In this document: in pieces, positions 43,104 through 53,258 of the stretch | Layout: each line of letters opens with the position of its first letter | How positions within the stretch are numbered: the stretch's first letter is position 1 | DNA from: Fretibacter sp964410285 | GTDB taxonomy: Bacteria; Pseudomonadota; Alphaproteobacteria; Caulobacterales; Maricaulaceae | NCBI GenBank assembly: GCA_964410285.1 | Contig: CAYPFR010000009.1 | Location: 62,001 to 126,000, forward strand | DNA length: 64,000 nucleotides | Direction: 5' to 3' | Position numbers and translations under genes: made by a program | Notes under the pieces: model-generated | Told to the model about the DNA's origin: nothing | What the model saw: only the letters and a program-made list of their open reading frames with translations | The model's database searches: none

Positions 43104-43249
43104 ATGCCCTCCTTGCCGAAAACTCCTCACTCTAGGGCGAGTCTTAATCAACTTGGTTTAGACCCCTTACCCCAGAATTTAAAGCGATTTTGGACCGAAA
43201 CGGCGCAAATACTGTGAGTTAATCGGTCGCAGAGCGCGAAAATCGAACG

Positions 43250-44758
43250 TTAGTTACGGTTTCCGAAAACAAGGGCGGCTGTAATCGCGGCAGCGCCGTA
43301 ATCTTCCTCTTTTGGAACCACGCCGTCGCGAATATGACGCAGGACATCCGCATTCAGTGAAGAGGTAAGCGACCAGTTCCAATACCGGAGAACCGTTTGG
43401 GCTTTGTCTGTCGATACAGTATCATAGGTTTGCATCACCCGCCGCAAATCCTCATGAATATTTTCATCAATATCATGCACGGGGCGGCGCAGGGCTCTCC
43501 ACAACTTTTCCAAATGCTCACGCTTTAGCCCCGGTGCCTTACACAAAATAGCCAGGCCTTCCCCACCCTTATCCGTAAGGATTTGCGCGCCGGTCGCGGG
43601 CTTAATTCCCGCCATATAGCTGATTTCTTCTGTTAGATTTCGGCTGATGCCTTCGGCTTCGGCCACATCAATGGCTTTCTCAAGTGATCCATATTGCGAG
43701 CGTTCAATCGCTGCGCGGTTTCGTTGCCGGCGCTCGATAAACTGCAAGGCTTTGCGCGTTGAGGCATCTGACCACCCATCACGCGCCGCGCGGGGGTATA
43801 AATCCCAGCAACTATCTTGCAAGACATTGCGGGTCACGGCAAAACGTTTGAGAATTTTCTTGCGGTCATCCGCCTCCGCCCACCAGAACATTGTCAATCC
43901 ATGGGAAGGACGCAATTCATCACGCTTGATCAGAAGGCTGATATAAGGTTTGTGGCTGCGCGAGACCGTCAAAATACGCTGTAGCGCCGTCTCGGAGAGC
44001 TGGGAGCCCTTATTTCTGAGCAGAAGCTCAACAACCTCTTCTTCAAGATATTGCACGAGCGCATCGGAAACTGCATCGCTGATTTTGCGGCGCTGGGCCA
44101 TCATTTTGCGGTGCTCTGTCGAGACCTTTTTTGAAATTTGTATGAGGTCAGAGTCTGTCAGGCTCTTACTCTTTTCCAAAACGTGGCGGGCTATTCGAAT
44201 ATCATCCTTAGCGAGGATCACCAAAATTGTGCGCGGGGCTTCATTGAGCATGACAAGCCGTTTGGCGACGCTTTCGCGTAGCTCCACGTCAGCATCGCGC
44301 AGCAGCTCAACCAAGACATCCCCAGCCATATGGCGCTCTTGCGGAGCAAGTTGACTGCTGGGAATACAAATCACATCGGAAAGTCGCTGGGCAAGGGAGC
44401 GGCGGATATCCTGTGCTTCATTTATGTTTGAGGCGATCAACGCTGCGGCTGGCTCTTGGGTTTGGGTCTGCGCTGCCGGAGATGATTGAGCGCTTGCGGG
44501 AGCCTTCGGATTTACCGGCGCAGGCGACGGCGCTTCGGTCTTTGTAAGGGCTGGTTTTGGCGCTGGAGTTGGTTGCGGCGCTGGAGCTGGTTGCGGCGCT
44601 GGAGCCGGCGTCAAAGCCGGAGCCGAGGCGGGAATTGCGGAGGCAGGGGATATGCCTTGGCGAGGCGCGGGGCTTAGCGGAGGCGCTGCATTGACCTGCG
44701 GAGCGCGTATATTTTGCGCATTTGGACTCTTTACCGGGGCTAAAGGTGATCCCTGCAT
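43250..44758 (-). CDS. DUF2336 domain protein
   Basis: A 502-residue soluble protein. Residues 1-105 are low-complexity Pro/Ala with a repeated PAPAPQP unit. From about 115 on come HEAT-like helical repeats of the DUF2336 family (LVELLRDADVELRESVAKRL, APRTILVILAKDDIRIA). This family is typical of Alphaproteobacteria and of unknown function. Divergent from the peptidase gene. Confidence 0.85.
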   Translation of the reverse strand: MQGSPLAPVKSPNAQNIRAPQVNAAPPLSPAPRQGISPASAIPASAPALTPAPAPQPAPAPQPTPAPKPALTKTEAPSPAPVNPKAPASAQSSPAAQTQTQEPAAALIASNINEAQDIRRSLAQRLSDVICIPSSQLAPQERHMAGDVLVELLRDADVELRESVAKRLVMLNEAPRTILVILAKDDIRIARHVLEKSKSLTDSDLIQISKKVSTEHRKMMAQRRKISDAVSDALVQYLEEEVVELLLRNKGSQLSETALQRILTVSRSHKPYISLLIKRDELRPSHGLTMFWWAEADDRKKILKRFAVTRNVLQDSCWDLYPRAARDGWSDASTRKALQFIERRQRNRAAIERSQYGSLEKAIDVAEAEGISRNLTEEISYMAGIKPATGAQILTDKGGEGLAILCKAPGLKREHLEKLWRALRRPVHDIDENIHEDLRRVMQTYDTVSTDKAQTVLRYWNWSLTSSLNADVLRHIRDGVVPKEEDYGAAAITAALVFGNRN

Positions 44759-44980
44759 AACAGACTTCTTTCTTTAATTTGGCATAAACTATAAAAATGA
44801 CCCCTTTACGCTGTGTTAATTTTTCGCAGTTTTCAGGAAAATTAGACGTCTGGCCTCAGCTAGGCCTAGCGAGGGAAAACCACCGCAAATCCAGCGGATT
44901 GCGGGCCTATGAACGAAACTTGGTGCTTGCGAAAGCCCGTAAAGCCACTACCTAAGAACCATCTTAGCATAAGGCCCGAT

Positions 44981-47152
44981 ATGACCTCTGAATTCCCCCT
45001 GAAATCATCTGCCAAATCATCTGCCAAATTTCCCGCACCTGCGCTGATCACAGATATTGAGCCGCCGTCTCCTCGCCGCGCGCCCAAGGAAATTGCGCAG
45101 CTCGGCCGCACGCGGATTGATGAATTTGCATGGCTGAAAGACCCAAATTGGCAGAAGGTTATGAGCGCGCCCCAGACCCTTGCGCCGGAAATTCGTACGC
45201 ATTTGGAGATGGAGAACAGCTATCACGACAAAGTAACGGCCCCGCTGACGCCGCTTTCGGCGGAAATTTTCGAGGAAATGAAGGCTCGCCTTGCCCCCGA
45301 GGATAGCTCCGTGCCCTCACCCGACGGCCCTTATGCCTATTACCACAGATACCGTCAGGGCGATCAGCACGGCCTTTACGTTCGCAAAGCCTTTGATGCA
45401 GCGGCCCGCCAAACGCACGGCGATGAGACAGCGCTACTAGATGCCGATCTTGTTTTTTCCGAGCAAGAAGGCGATTACTTCAACCTCGGCGCGGTGCAGC
45501 ACAGCCCCGATCATAAATGGCTCGCCTATACAGTCGACCGTAAAGGTTCGGAGAGTTACGAAATTTTCCTCACGAATATAGCGGCAAACGCAACCATCAG
45601 CACGGCGATCACCACCTGTGCCGGCGGCGTGCAATGGGCCAAAGATTCGGCCACGCTTTACTGGGTGGAGCGTGATGAAAACCAGCGGCCCTATGCCGTT
45701 TTTGCGAAAAATATCCACGCCGCCGAAGACGCCCCGCGCATGATTTACAAAGAATCCGACCCGGGCTTTTTTGTCTCTGTCGGGGAGAGCGAAAGCGGAC
45801 GCTATATAGAGATCAGCGCCCATAACCATATCACCTCCGAAGTCCACCGCCTGCGCGCGGACGGCAGCGATACTGCGCCTATTTGTATTTCCCCGCGCAT
45901 GGAAGGCCGAGAGTACAGCCTGCACGAATCTGGACGCTATGCTTACATTTTGACCAATACCGGCGGGGCGACAGATTTTCAGATCATGCGCGCACCAGAT
46001 AGCGGCCCCAGCGCCGAGCATTGGGAGCCCTTTATCCCTCACACGCCCGGTAGCCTTATTTTAGGCGCCGCCAGCTATAGCGGGCATCTTGTCTGGCTCG
46101 TACGGGAAAATGCCCTGCCCGTCATTCACATCCTTTGCCTTAAAAGCGGAGCGCGCCACGAAATCGCCTTTGAAGAAGAGGCTTATAGCCTCGGTCTTGT
46201 CGGCGGCTATGAGTTTGATACACCGTGGCTGCGCTTTAGCTATAGCTCCCCAACCACGCCGAGCCAGATTTTTGACTATCATATGGATAGCCGCGAGCGG
46301 GTTCTTCTCAAAACCCAGAGCGTTCCCTCAGGGCATGAGGCAAGCGATTATAAATGTCAGCGTTTGACCATCACCGCCCGCGACGGGGAGCAAGTCCCCG
46401 TCACATTGCTTTACCGTGCAGACAGCCCGCCCAGCCCCGACAGCCCGCTGTTGCTATATGGCTACGGCAGTTACGGTATCACGATTTCCGCGAGCTTTCG
46501 CACGGGGATTCTTTCGCTTGTGGACCGCGGCTTTGTTTACGCCATTGCACATATTCGCGGCAGTATGGCGAAAGGGTATCAGTGGTATCTCGATGGAAAG
46601 CTCGCGAAAAAGCAAAACACCTTTAACGATTTTGTCGACGCGGGAAATGCTCTCATTGAAAAAGGCTTTAGCGCGCGCGGCAAAGTCGTGGCCCACGGCG
46701 GATCGGCGGGCGGCTTGCTTGTCGGGGCGGCGCTTAATCAGGACCCGGGCCTTTTTGGCGGCGTCATTGGCGCAGTCCCATTTGTTGATGTGCTAAACAC
46801 CATGTCAGACGCCGAGCTTCCCCTGACCCCGCCAGAATGGCCCGAATGGGGTAACCCGCTTGAGAGCGCGGCAGATTATGACCGGCTGCTGGCCTATTCG
46901 CCCTATGACAATATTGCGCCCGCAGACTATCCACCCGTACTGATTACTGGCGGACTCACGGACCCGCGCGTGACATATTGGGAGCCGGCAAAATGGGCCG
47001 CGAAACTGCGCACCCAACAAAACGGCCCCGCGCCCATATTACTAAAAATGAACATGAGCGCAGGCCACCAAGGTCAAAGCGGGCGCTATGATAGCCTCAA
47101 AGACACTGCCCATGAATATGCTTTCGCCATAAGCGCGGGGAGGACGGGCTAA
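44981..47152 (+). CDS. ptrB: prolyl oligopeptidase family peptidase (oligopeptidase B-like)
   Basis: An S9 serine peptidase of about 723 residues. A beta-propeller covers roughly 40-430, then an alpha/beta hydrolase domain with Ser575 in GGSAGG, Asp in GGLTDPRV and His in SAGHQGQSGR as catalytic triad. The segment WYLDGKLAKKQNTFNDF is typical of oligopeptidase B, which cuts after basic residues in short peptides. ATG 44981 has AAGG 6 bases upstream; ATG 44909 in frame would add 24 residues. No signal peptide, so cytoplasmic. Confidence 0.88.
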   Translation: MTSEFPLKSSAKSSAKFPAPALITDIEPPSPRRAPKEIAQLGRTRIDEFAWLKDPNWQKVMSAPQTLAPEIRTHLEMENSYHDKVTAPLTPLSAEIFEEMKARLAPEDSSVPSPDGPYAYYHRYRQGDQHGLYVRKAFDAAARQTHGDETALLDADLVFSEQEGDYFNLGAVQHSPDHKWLAYTVDRKGSESYEIFLTNIAANATISTAITTCAGGVQWAKDSATLYWVERDENQRPYAVFAKNIHAAEDAPRMIYKESDPGFFVSVGESESGRYIEISAHNHITSEVHRLRADGSDTAPICISPRMEGREYSLHESGRYAYILTNTGGATDFQIMRAPDSGPSAEHWEPFIPHTPGSLILGAASYSGHLVWLVRENALPVIHILCLKSGARHEIAFEEEAYSLGLVGGYEFDTPWLRFSYSSPTTPSQIFDYHMDSRERVLLKTQSVPSGHEASDYKCQRLTITARDGEQVPVTLLYRADSPPSPDSPLLLYGYGSYGITISASFRTGILSLVDRGFVYAIAHIRGSMAKGYQWYLDGKLAKKQNTFNDFVDAGNALIEKGFSARGKVVAHGGSAGGLLVGAALNQDPGLFGGVIGAVPFVDVLNTMSDAELPLTPPEWPEWGNPLESAADYDRLLAYSPYDNIAPADYPPVLITGGLTDPRVTYWEPAKWAAKLRTQQNGPAPILLKMNMSAGHQGQSGRYDSLKDTAHEYAFAISAGRTG

Positions 47153-47188
47153 CGGCCGATAAACGCAGCAGCCCGTGAGCCAGGCCAG

Positions 47189-49474
47189 TTAGCTCGCGTC
47201 TCCAAATTCATAGTTTTTCACGGGCAAGTTTCGAATACGTTTACCGGTAGCGCTAAAGATCGCATTTGTCAGGGCGGGGGTAATAGGGGGCGTGCCCGGC
47301 TCTCCCGCGCCGCCAATCCGCGCGTCTGAATTGATAATCACCACATCAATATCGGGCGCGTTGTCCATGCGGATCATTTCATAGTCATGGAAATTGCTCT
47401 GCTGCACCGCGCCGTCCTCGATCGAAATATCGCCGAAGATTGCCGCCGTCAGGCCATAGATAATGCCGCTTTCCATCTGTGCCTTAAATCCGTCAGGATT
47501 AACCGCCAGCCCCGCATCCGCCGCGCAGGCCACATGAACAGCGCGCGGCAAATCCCCGTTCATATCCACGGTCACGACTTCGGCTACAATCGTCATGAAA
47601 CTCTCGGTGATGGCAATGCCGCGGGCTTGTCCTTCGGGGAGAGGTTCGCCCCATTTCCCAGCCTTAGCCGCCGCGTCCAGCACCGCAAGGTAGCGCGGTT
47701 TTCCCGCAAGCAATTTGCGGCGATATTTATATGGATCAATGCCGGCCTCATGAGCAAGCTCGTCGATAAAGCTTTCAGTATAAAAGCCATGCTGCGTATG
47801 ATCGACCGAGCGCCACGGCCCGAAACGCACATGCACATCGGATTCAGTATAACGAATATTCTGATTGGGAATATTATAGAAGACATGGCTGGCTTCCGGG
47901 GGATCCAGCTTATGGACAAATGTGTTCTCCCAACTCACCGGATAGCCGTCGTCGCCAATAGCCGCCTTCATTTGGGCCAAGGCGGAAGGCCGGTAATGAT
48001 CCTGCGCTATATCTTCTTCGCGCGACCAGATCATCTTGATCGGTAAACCCGTTTTCTGCGAGAGCCTCGCCGCCTGATTAGAATAATCCGGAATGGCGCG
48101 CCGCCCAAATCCGCCGCCAAGGAATTGGTTGTGAACGGTCACGTTTTCAAAATCCATATCCAGCGTTTTGGCCGTAACCGCCCGCGTGCCCAGCGGGTTT
48201 TGCGTGCCAACCCATATATCGCATTTTCCGTCGCGCACCCAAGCCAGCGCGTTCATCGGCTCCATACAGGCATGGGCAAGGAATGGGACGGTATATTCTG
48301 CCTCGTAAACGGAGGCCGCCGTCTTCGCCGCGCCCGCGCTGTCACCTTTGGAGACCATTTTTTTAAACTTTTTTGCGCTCGCTATATCGCTGCGGTATTG
48401 CGCGAGCAGGCTCTCGGAGCTCACGCCTTCGCGTCCCGTGGAAGTGAAGCTCACATCGACATAATCAATCGCTTGTTTGGCCGGCCAGTAGCCGTCTGCT
48501 ATCACGGCGACAAAATCACCCATATTCACAACATCTACCACGCCCGGCATTTTGCGCGCCTCAGCAGCGTTCATAGCCTCGACCTGTGCCCCGTGAACGG
48601 GGGCAGCTTTGACGACCGCATATTTCATACCTTCGACGACCGCATCGACACCAAACATCGCCGAGCCGTCAACCTTGGAGGGAATATCGCGGCGGGGCAC
48701 AGAGGTGCCAATCACGGCGTAATCCTTTCGCGCCTTTAAAACGGGATTGAGATTGGGCCGCATCTGGGCCGCCGCCTGCGCGAACTGCGCATAGGGCGCG
48801 GACTTTCCGCTGGCGGCATGGAAAATATGGGCGTCTTTGGTGGACAGTTCGGACGGCTTTACCTCCCATGCTTTGGCCGCAGCGGCCATGAGCATTTCGC
48901 GCGCCGCCGCGCCGGCAGTTTGCATCGCCGCCGTTCCGGTGAAGCGCACAGAGGCCGAGCCGCCGGTGATCTGTAAACCCATACCCTTGGTGATCGCCAT
49001 AAAGGCACCATTGACCGTGTCCTGAACAATGCCCGTGACTTTCTTACCGCCCAGAATAAATTCTCGGCCCAGAATATAATTGACGTAGTCCTTTTCGGCA
49101 GGGGCTTCGGTCAGCACAAGCTCATCCATGGGCACGTCCATCTCTTCGGCGAGCATAGCGCCAAGGGCGGTCAACACGCCCTGCCCCATTTCAGAATGCG
49201 GAATGATGGCAGTCACGCGGTTATCAGCACCGATTTTCACCCATGCGGTGATGAGGGTCTCGCCTTCACCCTCGACATATTTCCGCAGCTTTTTTTCATG
49301 ATGCCCGGGACGAATGGCAACGCCGACAAGCAAGGCGCCGCCCGCAACAACGCCCGCCGTAATGAAACCGCGCCGCGTCCATTTACCTTTTTTTCCTGCT
49401 TTTCTGCCTGGGCCGTCGGCCGCCACTTCTGCGTTTATGTCGTCTGCCTCAGTCTTGTTCTGGGTCCTTGCCAT
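47189..49474 (-). CDS. molybdopterin-binding aldehyde/isoquinoline oxidoreductase large subunit (IorB-like)
   Basis: A 761-residue subunit of the xanthine dehydrogenase superfamily. It carries an N-terminal twin-arginine signal (WTRRGFITAGVVAGGALLVG, about 33-52), so it is exported folded. Motifs for molybdopterin are GGGFGRRAIPDY (about 435-446) and near the C-terminus GGAGEPGTPPITPALTNAI. The large subunit has the single-chain IorB/AldB layout. It forms the enzyme with the 2Fe-2S subunit encoded 10 bases upstream. Substrate unknown; members oxidise N-heterocycles or aldehydes. Confidence 0.88.
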   Translation of the reverse strand: MARTQNKTEADDINAEVAADGPGRKAGKKGKWTRRGFITAGVVAGGALLVGVAIRPGHHEKKLRKYVEGEGETLITAWVKIGADNRVTAIIPHSEMGQGVLTALGAMLAEEMDVPMDELVLTEAPAEKDYVNYILGREFILGGKKVTGIVQDTVNGAFMAITKGMGLQITGGSASVRFTGTAAMQTAGAAAREMLMAAAAKAWEVKPSELSTKDAHIFHAASGKSAPYAQFAQAAAQMRPNLNPVLKARKDYAVIGTSVPRRDIPSKVDGSAMFGVDAVVEGMKYAVVKAAPVHGAQVEAMNAAEARKMPGVVDVVNMGDFVAVIADGYWPAKQAIDYVDVSFTSTGREGVSSESLLAQYRSDIASAKKFKKMVSKGDSAGAAKTAASVYEAEYTVPFLAHACMEPMNALAWVRDGKCDIWVGTQNPLGTRAVTAKTLDMDFENVTVHNQFLGGGFGRRAIPDYSNQAARLSQKTGLPIKMIWSREEDIAQDHYRPSALAQMKAAIGDDGYPVSWENTFVHKLDPPEASHVFYNIPNQNIRYTESDVHVRFGPWRSVDHTQHGFYTESFIDELAHEAGIDPYKYRRKLLAGKPRYLAVLDAAAKAGKWGEPLPEGQARGIAITESFMTIVAEVVTVDMNGDLPRAVHVACAADAGLAVNPDGFKAQMESGIIYGLTAAIFGDISIEDGAVQQSNFHDYEMIRMDNAPDIDVVIINSDARIGGAGEPGTPPITPALTNAIFSATGKRIRNLPVKNYEFGDAS

Positions 49475-49483
49475 GCCCTCCTC

Positions 49484-49942
49484 CTACGCTTTCGCCGCAG
49501 CGGTTTTGATTGCCGCCTTGATACGTGAATACATACCGCAGCGGCAAATATTGCCGGCCATGAAGCTCTCGATTTCGGCGTCCGTGGGGTTTTTTGTCTC
49601 GGCCAAAAGCGCGGCAGCGGACATGATTTGCCCGCTCTGGCAATAACCGCATTGCGGAACCTGATGCTCTATCCAAGCCTCTTGGAGGGCGTGCAATGTG
49701 CCGTCATCGGCTTTCATGCCTTCGATTGTGGTAATGGTCTTGCCTTCGACGTCGCCGATAAATGTGGAGCAAGAGCGCACGGCTTGCCCGTCGACATGGA
49801 CGGTGCAGGCTCCGCAGAGCGCCGCGCCGCAGCCAAACTTCGTTCCCGTCAGCCCAAGCTGCTCGCGCACCGCCCAAAGCAGGGGCGTATCAGGGTCGAC
49901 TTTGATGTCCTGATCGGTTCCATTTACGACTAATTTTACCAC
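49484..49942 (-). CDS. 2Fe-2S subunit of molybdenum hydroxylase (IorA-like)
   Basis: A 152-residue electron-transfer subunit. The GTG at 49942, with GGAGG 5 bases upstream, is the best start, although the frame is open to 50023. It has a plant-type [2Fe-2S] set (GTKFGCGAALCGACTVHVDG, then RSCSTFIGD) and the second cluster (QCGYCQSGQIM and NICRCGMYSRI). It has no signal peptide and would be co-exported with its Tat-bearing partner. Same operon as the large subunit. Confidence 0.92.
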   Translation of the reverse strand: MVKLVVNGTDQDIKVDPDTPLLWAVREQLGLTGTKFGCGAALCGACTVHVDGQAVRSCSTFIGDVEGKTITTIEGMKADDGTLHALQEAWIEHQVPQCGYCQSGQIMSAAALLAETKNPTDAEIESFMAGNICRCGMYSRIKAAIKTAAAKA

Positions 49943-50051
49943 GCAAACCTCCATAATTGACGCCTTCACAGTAATTGATTTGCACGTAAAGTCCATCAAA
50001 AGCCCTGCGGAGTCCCTATTCAAATCTGTGGGCGTTGAAAGAAATTTGACC

Positions 50052-50080
50052 GCAATAAAAAACCCGGCCAGAGCCGGGTT
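50052..50080 (-). terminator. terminator of the TonB/Exb operon
   Basis: AACCCGGC-CAGA-GCCGGGTT, an 8-bp stem with 4-base loop, about 26 bases after the TPR gene stop. The A run at 50057-50062 gives a U run on the minus-strand transcript. Confidence 0.85.
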
Positions 50081-50105
50081 TCACTTATCTCATATCAATC
50101 CGTGA

Positions 50106-51587
50106 TTATTGCGCCTTAATTTTCACGCGGTAAACGGCATCATATCCCGCTTTGAATTGCATACATTTTGGATCATCGAGTTTAAACTCTCCCACGAAAA
50201 CTTCGGCGGCATAGGCCTGCTTGATTTTCTGTTCGCAAAGCTCTTTCTCAACGCTCGCTTCAAATTCGCAGCGGCGTTCAATGGCCTCTGCTTCGGCGCG
50301 GATGAAAGATATCCATTTTGATGCGTTGCGGCCTTCGCGAGAGGATCCTGGAACGCGCTCAAAAGCAGCAATCGCATTTTCACGTTTCTGGTTTTTTGCA
50401 GATTCCTGACGCTGTGCCCGTGTTGTGCCCTTACAGCTCTCGCGAGGTTCTTTTTGAGAGGCCTCATAACGGCACGTCCCAATTAACATATAGGATTTAC
50501 CAGCATCATAACCCTTAGAGATCGCGCTGTTAAATGCTTGCTCAGATTTGGCGCATTCACCCTCATTATAGAGCGCTTCGCCCAAATCAGCGTAAAGCTT
50601 GGCTTGGCCTGATGACGCCGCTGCCCGCTCCAAAATAGGGATGGCCTTTTTATACTCACGCGCCTGACGCAAAAGATCGGACAACTGCACAAGCTTATCA
50701 GAGCTTTGTGATATCCGGCCCGCATTCATTTCACGTTCGAGAATTTGAGCAGCCTGATAAGGCATGTCGTAAAATGAGTAATATTGCACCACTTTCATGA
50801 GGTCCGCTTCGGTGTTTAGCGCGCCGCCCAGATAAAGCATTTTTGTAACCTCAAACGCCTCTTGCTCACGCCCGCCATTTGCCAGCATAGACGCCCATGC
50901 ATCCCATAAAGACTTATCATTGGGCCAGCGGTTGATCATCTGGCGCACGATATCTGCCTGTTTTCCGGGCATGCGCAGATTGTTGTAAAGGAAATTCAAA
51001 AGATCGAAATGCTTACGCTCTTTCGGATTTGCTGAATTGAACCATCTTTCCGCCCACGGCAGGGCTTTGGAATAATTATCTGACTGCACCCAGGCCTGCA
51101 CGAGCATTTCTGTGTATTGCGGCTTGGATTGACCACCGCGGTTCAGATAATTTTCCAGCATTTGCGCGCCTTGCGCATATTGCCCATTTACAATCAATAG
51201 CTGCGCGATGTTCACCCGAAGCGCATCAGACTCGTTTGGCAGAAGTCCGCCTGCGTTAATCGCATTTTCAAAATAGGTAATGGCCTGACCATTCTGGTTT
51301 TGCTCATAATAGGCGGAACCCAGCATCTGATTGATGATTGAGCGCTCATAGCTGTTAATGTCGGGGATAGACAACGCCTGATTCAAAACGCTAATCGCGG
51401 AGCTGCTCTGGTTGGACCGCAGCATTTCATTCGCCTGATTAACAAGCTCGCCGGCCTTGGCGCCGAACTGGCGCGTTTCTTGGGCCTGCGCGGGCGCCGC
51501 TGTCATGACGCTCACCATTGAGGCGGTGCCAAAAGCGATTGATGCGCCCATTAATGCGGATTTTAAAGTCGAGAAAGCTGTGCTCAT
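50106..51587 (-). CDS. TPR protein of TonB system, exported
   Basis: A 493-residue protein with a signal peptide (cleavage about 35, ending AQAQE) followed by tetratricopeptide repeats through residue 370 (for example EQNQGQAITYFENAINAGG and KLYADLGEALYNEGECAKSEQAFNSAI). The last third is Cys- and Lys-rich without repeats. Periplasmic scaffold, last gene of the TonB/ExbBD operon, as in the TonB2-type clusters with DUF3450 and TtpC. 94 bases separate it from tonB. Confidence 0.8.
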   Translation of the reverse strand: MSTAFSTLKSALMGASIAFGTASMVSVMTAAPAQAQETRQFGAKAGELVNQANEMLRSNQSSSAISVLNQALSIPDINSYERSIINQMLGSAYYEQNQNGQAITYFENAINAGGLLPNESDALRVNIAQLLIVNGQYAQGAQMLENYLNRGGQSKPQYTEMLVQAWVQSDNYSKALPWAERWFNSANPKERKHFDLLNFLYNNLRMPGKQADIVRQMINRWPNDKSLWDAWASMLANGGREQEAFEVTKMLYLGGALNTEADLMKVVQYYSFYDMPYQAAQILEREMNAGRISQSSDKLVQLSDLLRQAREYKKAIPILERAAASSGQAKLYADLGEALYNEGECAKSEQAFNSAISKGYDAGKSYMLIGTCRYEASQKEPRESCKGTTRAQRQESAKNQKRENAIAAFERVPGSSREGRNASKWISFIRAEAEAIERRCEFEASVEKELCEQKIKQAYAAEVFVGEFKLDDPKCMQFKAGYDAVYRVKIKAQ

Positions 51588-51681
51588 GCCTTTGCTCCAA
51601 ATAAATCTTGCGAATTATATCGCATGCGGCGACGCCGCGAGAAAGACCGCGCGCCTGTGAGCGCGAGGTTAAACTTTATCC

Positions 51682-52311
51682 CTATTCAGGGATGATTTTA
51701 CCGCGCTCATCTGTCAGGCGGAACGTAATTTTCGATTCCACTCCGGTACGTGCAACCGAGCGGCCATCAACGATCTTGGGGTTGTATTTCCATTTCGTCA
51801 CAGACTTCGTGGAGGCGCGCGCAAATAGCTTTTGCGTGCAATATGTCGTCACTACGTTAAAGGGCGCACCTTCCGGACTCACGTCAAAGCGAACTTTACA
51901 ATGCCCTGATTTCTCCGCGCGAGGCGGCATGATGGGCGGAATACGAACAAGCGGCTGAGCGTCACGATCAGACACCTGAATCTTGAAGTTCTGGCGATCA
52001 ATCTTTGGCGGCTCAAACTCAGGAATCGCGCCCTCAAGAGAAGCAATCGCTTCTTGAGGCTTGGCGGCTTGCTGACGCTCGATTTGCGGCGGCGGCGGCG
52101 GCGTAATCACCTTTTTGACTTTGTCGATCTTGGTGGTCCGTTTGACCACTTTGATATCTTCGACAGTTGGGTTGATTTCAAAATTTCCCGTTTCAGATTT
52201 TTCCTGCGCGACAAAATCTCCCGAAATCAGAACTTTCATGACGACGAAAAGTACAAATGTGAGGAAAGCGGCAATAGCCATTCCTAAAATCCAGCGAACA
52301 AAATTCATCAT
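51682..52311 (-). CDS. tonB: TonB-like energy transducer
   Basis: A 209-residue periplasmic protein with one N-terminal helix (about 5-28: WILGMAIAAFLTFVLFVVMKV), a Pro-rich spacer (ITPPPPPQIERQ) and a C-terminal TonB domain (about 125-209: GHCKVRFDVSPEGAPFNV, then KWKYNPKIVDGRSVARTGV). It transfers the energy of the ExbBD proton channels to outer-membrane receptors. No receptor gene is in the window. Confidence 0.9.
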   Translation of the reverse strand: MMNFVRWILGMAIAAFLTFVLFVVMKVLISGDFVAQEKSETGNFEINPTVEDIKVVKRTTKIDKVKKVITPPPPPQIERQQAAKPQEAIASLEGAIPEFEPPKIDRQNFKIQVSDRDAQPLVRIPPIMPPRAEKSGHCKVRFDVSPEGAPFNVVTTYCTQKLFARASTKSVTKWKYNPKIVDGRSVARTGVESKITFRLTDERGKIIPE

Positions 52312-52362
52312 TTTATTTCCTTTCTATCCCGCGCTAAGTCCGCGCAGATCCAGTCCTTAAGC

Positions 52363-52758
52363 CTAGTTTGTCGAAACGCGCGTGACGATATTCAAGTCCT
52401 GCATCATTTCCTGTACGGCCATCACAGTTCCCGCATCTGCATCCTTGTCACCGATCAAAATGGCCTGCGCTTTGGGGTTTTCATCCCGCATAGACATGAC
52501 AATCGGACGAATTTCATCAAGGCCATAAGGACGCTTGTCGATCCAGACTTCATTTTGGGCGTTGACCGCAATCAAAATACCCGGATCCCAATCCTGCGCC
52601 GTGACGGCATCAGGCTTGGTAGGATCAATGCCCGGCGTTTTTACGAATACAGATGTAACAATGAAGAAAATGAGCAGAATAAAAACCACATCGAGCATGG
52701 GCGTCATATTTAGCTCGGCATCTTCTTCTTCGATTTGTACGCGACTACGTCTTGCCAT
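52363..52758 (-). CDS. exbD: ExbD-like biopolymer transporter (second copy)
   Basis: A 131-residue protein with a single N-terminal helix: LNMTPMLDVVFILLIFFIVTS carries the essential Asp of ExbD/TolR. A periplasmic domain follows (ILIAVNAQNEVWIDKRPYG). It is the second ExbD-type gene, directly before tonB. The two copies differ in sequence, so they may form a heterodimer. Confidence 0.92.
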   Translation of the reverse strand: MARRSRVQIEEEDAELNMTPMLDVVFILLIFFIVTSVFVKTPGIDPTKPDAVTAQDWDPGILIAVNAQNEVWIDKRPYGLDEIRPIVMSMRDENPKAQAILIGDKDADAGTVMAVQEMMQDLNIVTRVSTN

Positions 52759-52826
52759 TATGTTACCTTATCACATTTTCAGTTTGTTTTCAAGGGCGCG
52801 ATGCACATCGGCACCAAGCCTTTGAA

Positions 52827-53240
52827 TTACGTGTTATTTTTGACAATCTCGACCTTGGAGCCGAGACCCTTTTCATCAAACTCATCCTTGAGCGTCACAA
52901 GCATGCCGTGACGGGCGGATTCGTTAACGCGCAAAATGATATTCGCGCCGGGTTTGTCCGCAAGCAAACGCTCCACCGCAAGAGAAACGCGGTCACATTC
53001 TGTTTGATTGCTGTCGACCGAGCAAATGCTCTGATTGTCAACATAAACCGTAATGGCGGGCTTGGGGTTTGTTGGCGTATCATCATCGGGCGGCGGCGGC
53101 GGCTGGGTAAGATCAACCCCGCGCTCATCCAAAAATGTTGCGGTCACGATGAAAAAGATGAGCATGATAAACACGATGTCAAGCATCGGCGTCATATCAA
53201 TATCGGCCTCATCTACTGTACTCTTACGGCGTCTTCTCAT
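52827..53240 (-). CDS. exbD: ExbD-like biopolymer transporter (first copy)
   Basis: A 137-residue protein with basic start MRRRRKST, the helix with Asp (IDMTPMLDIVFIMLIFFIVTA) and a periplasmic part with two Cys (ICSVDSNQTECD), perhaps a disulfide. It is 18 bases from exbB. Confidence 0.92.
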   Translation of the reverse strand: MRRRRKSTVDEADIDMTPMLDIVFIMLIFFIVTATFLDERGVDLTQPPPPPDDDTPTNPKPAITVYVDNQSICSVDSNQTECDRVSLAVERLLADKPGANIILRVNESARHGMLVTLKDEFDEKGLGSKVEIVKNNT

Positions 53241-53258
53241 AGTGAGATCCTTCGCAAT

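Noticed and set aside
44540..44620. Tandem repeat as a regulatory array
   Set aside because: The repeated units encode the Pro/Ala-rich linker of the DUF2336 protein and keep its reading frame.
47387..48739. Long + strand frames inside the IorB-like gene
   Set aside because: Antisense shadows in GC-rich coding DNA; the minus-strand frame carries the molybdopterin and Tat motifs.
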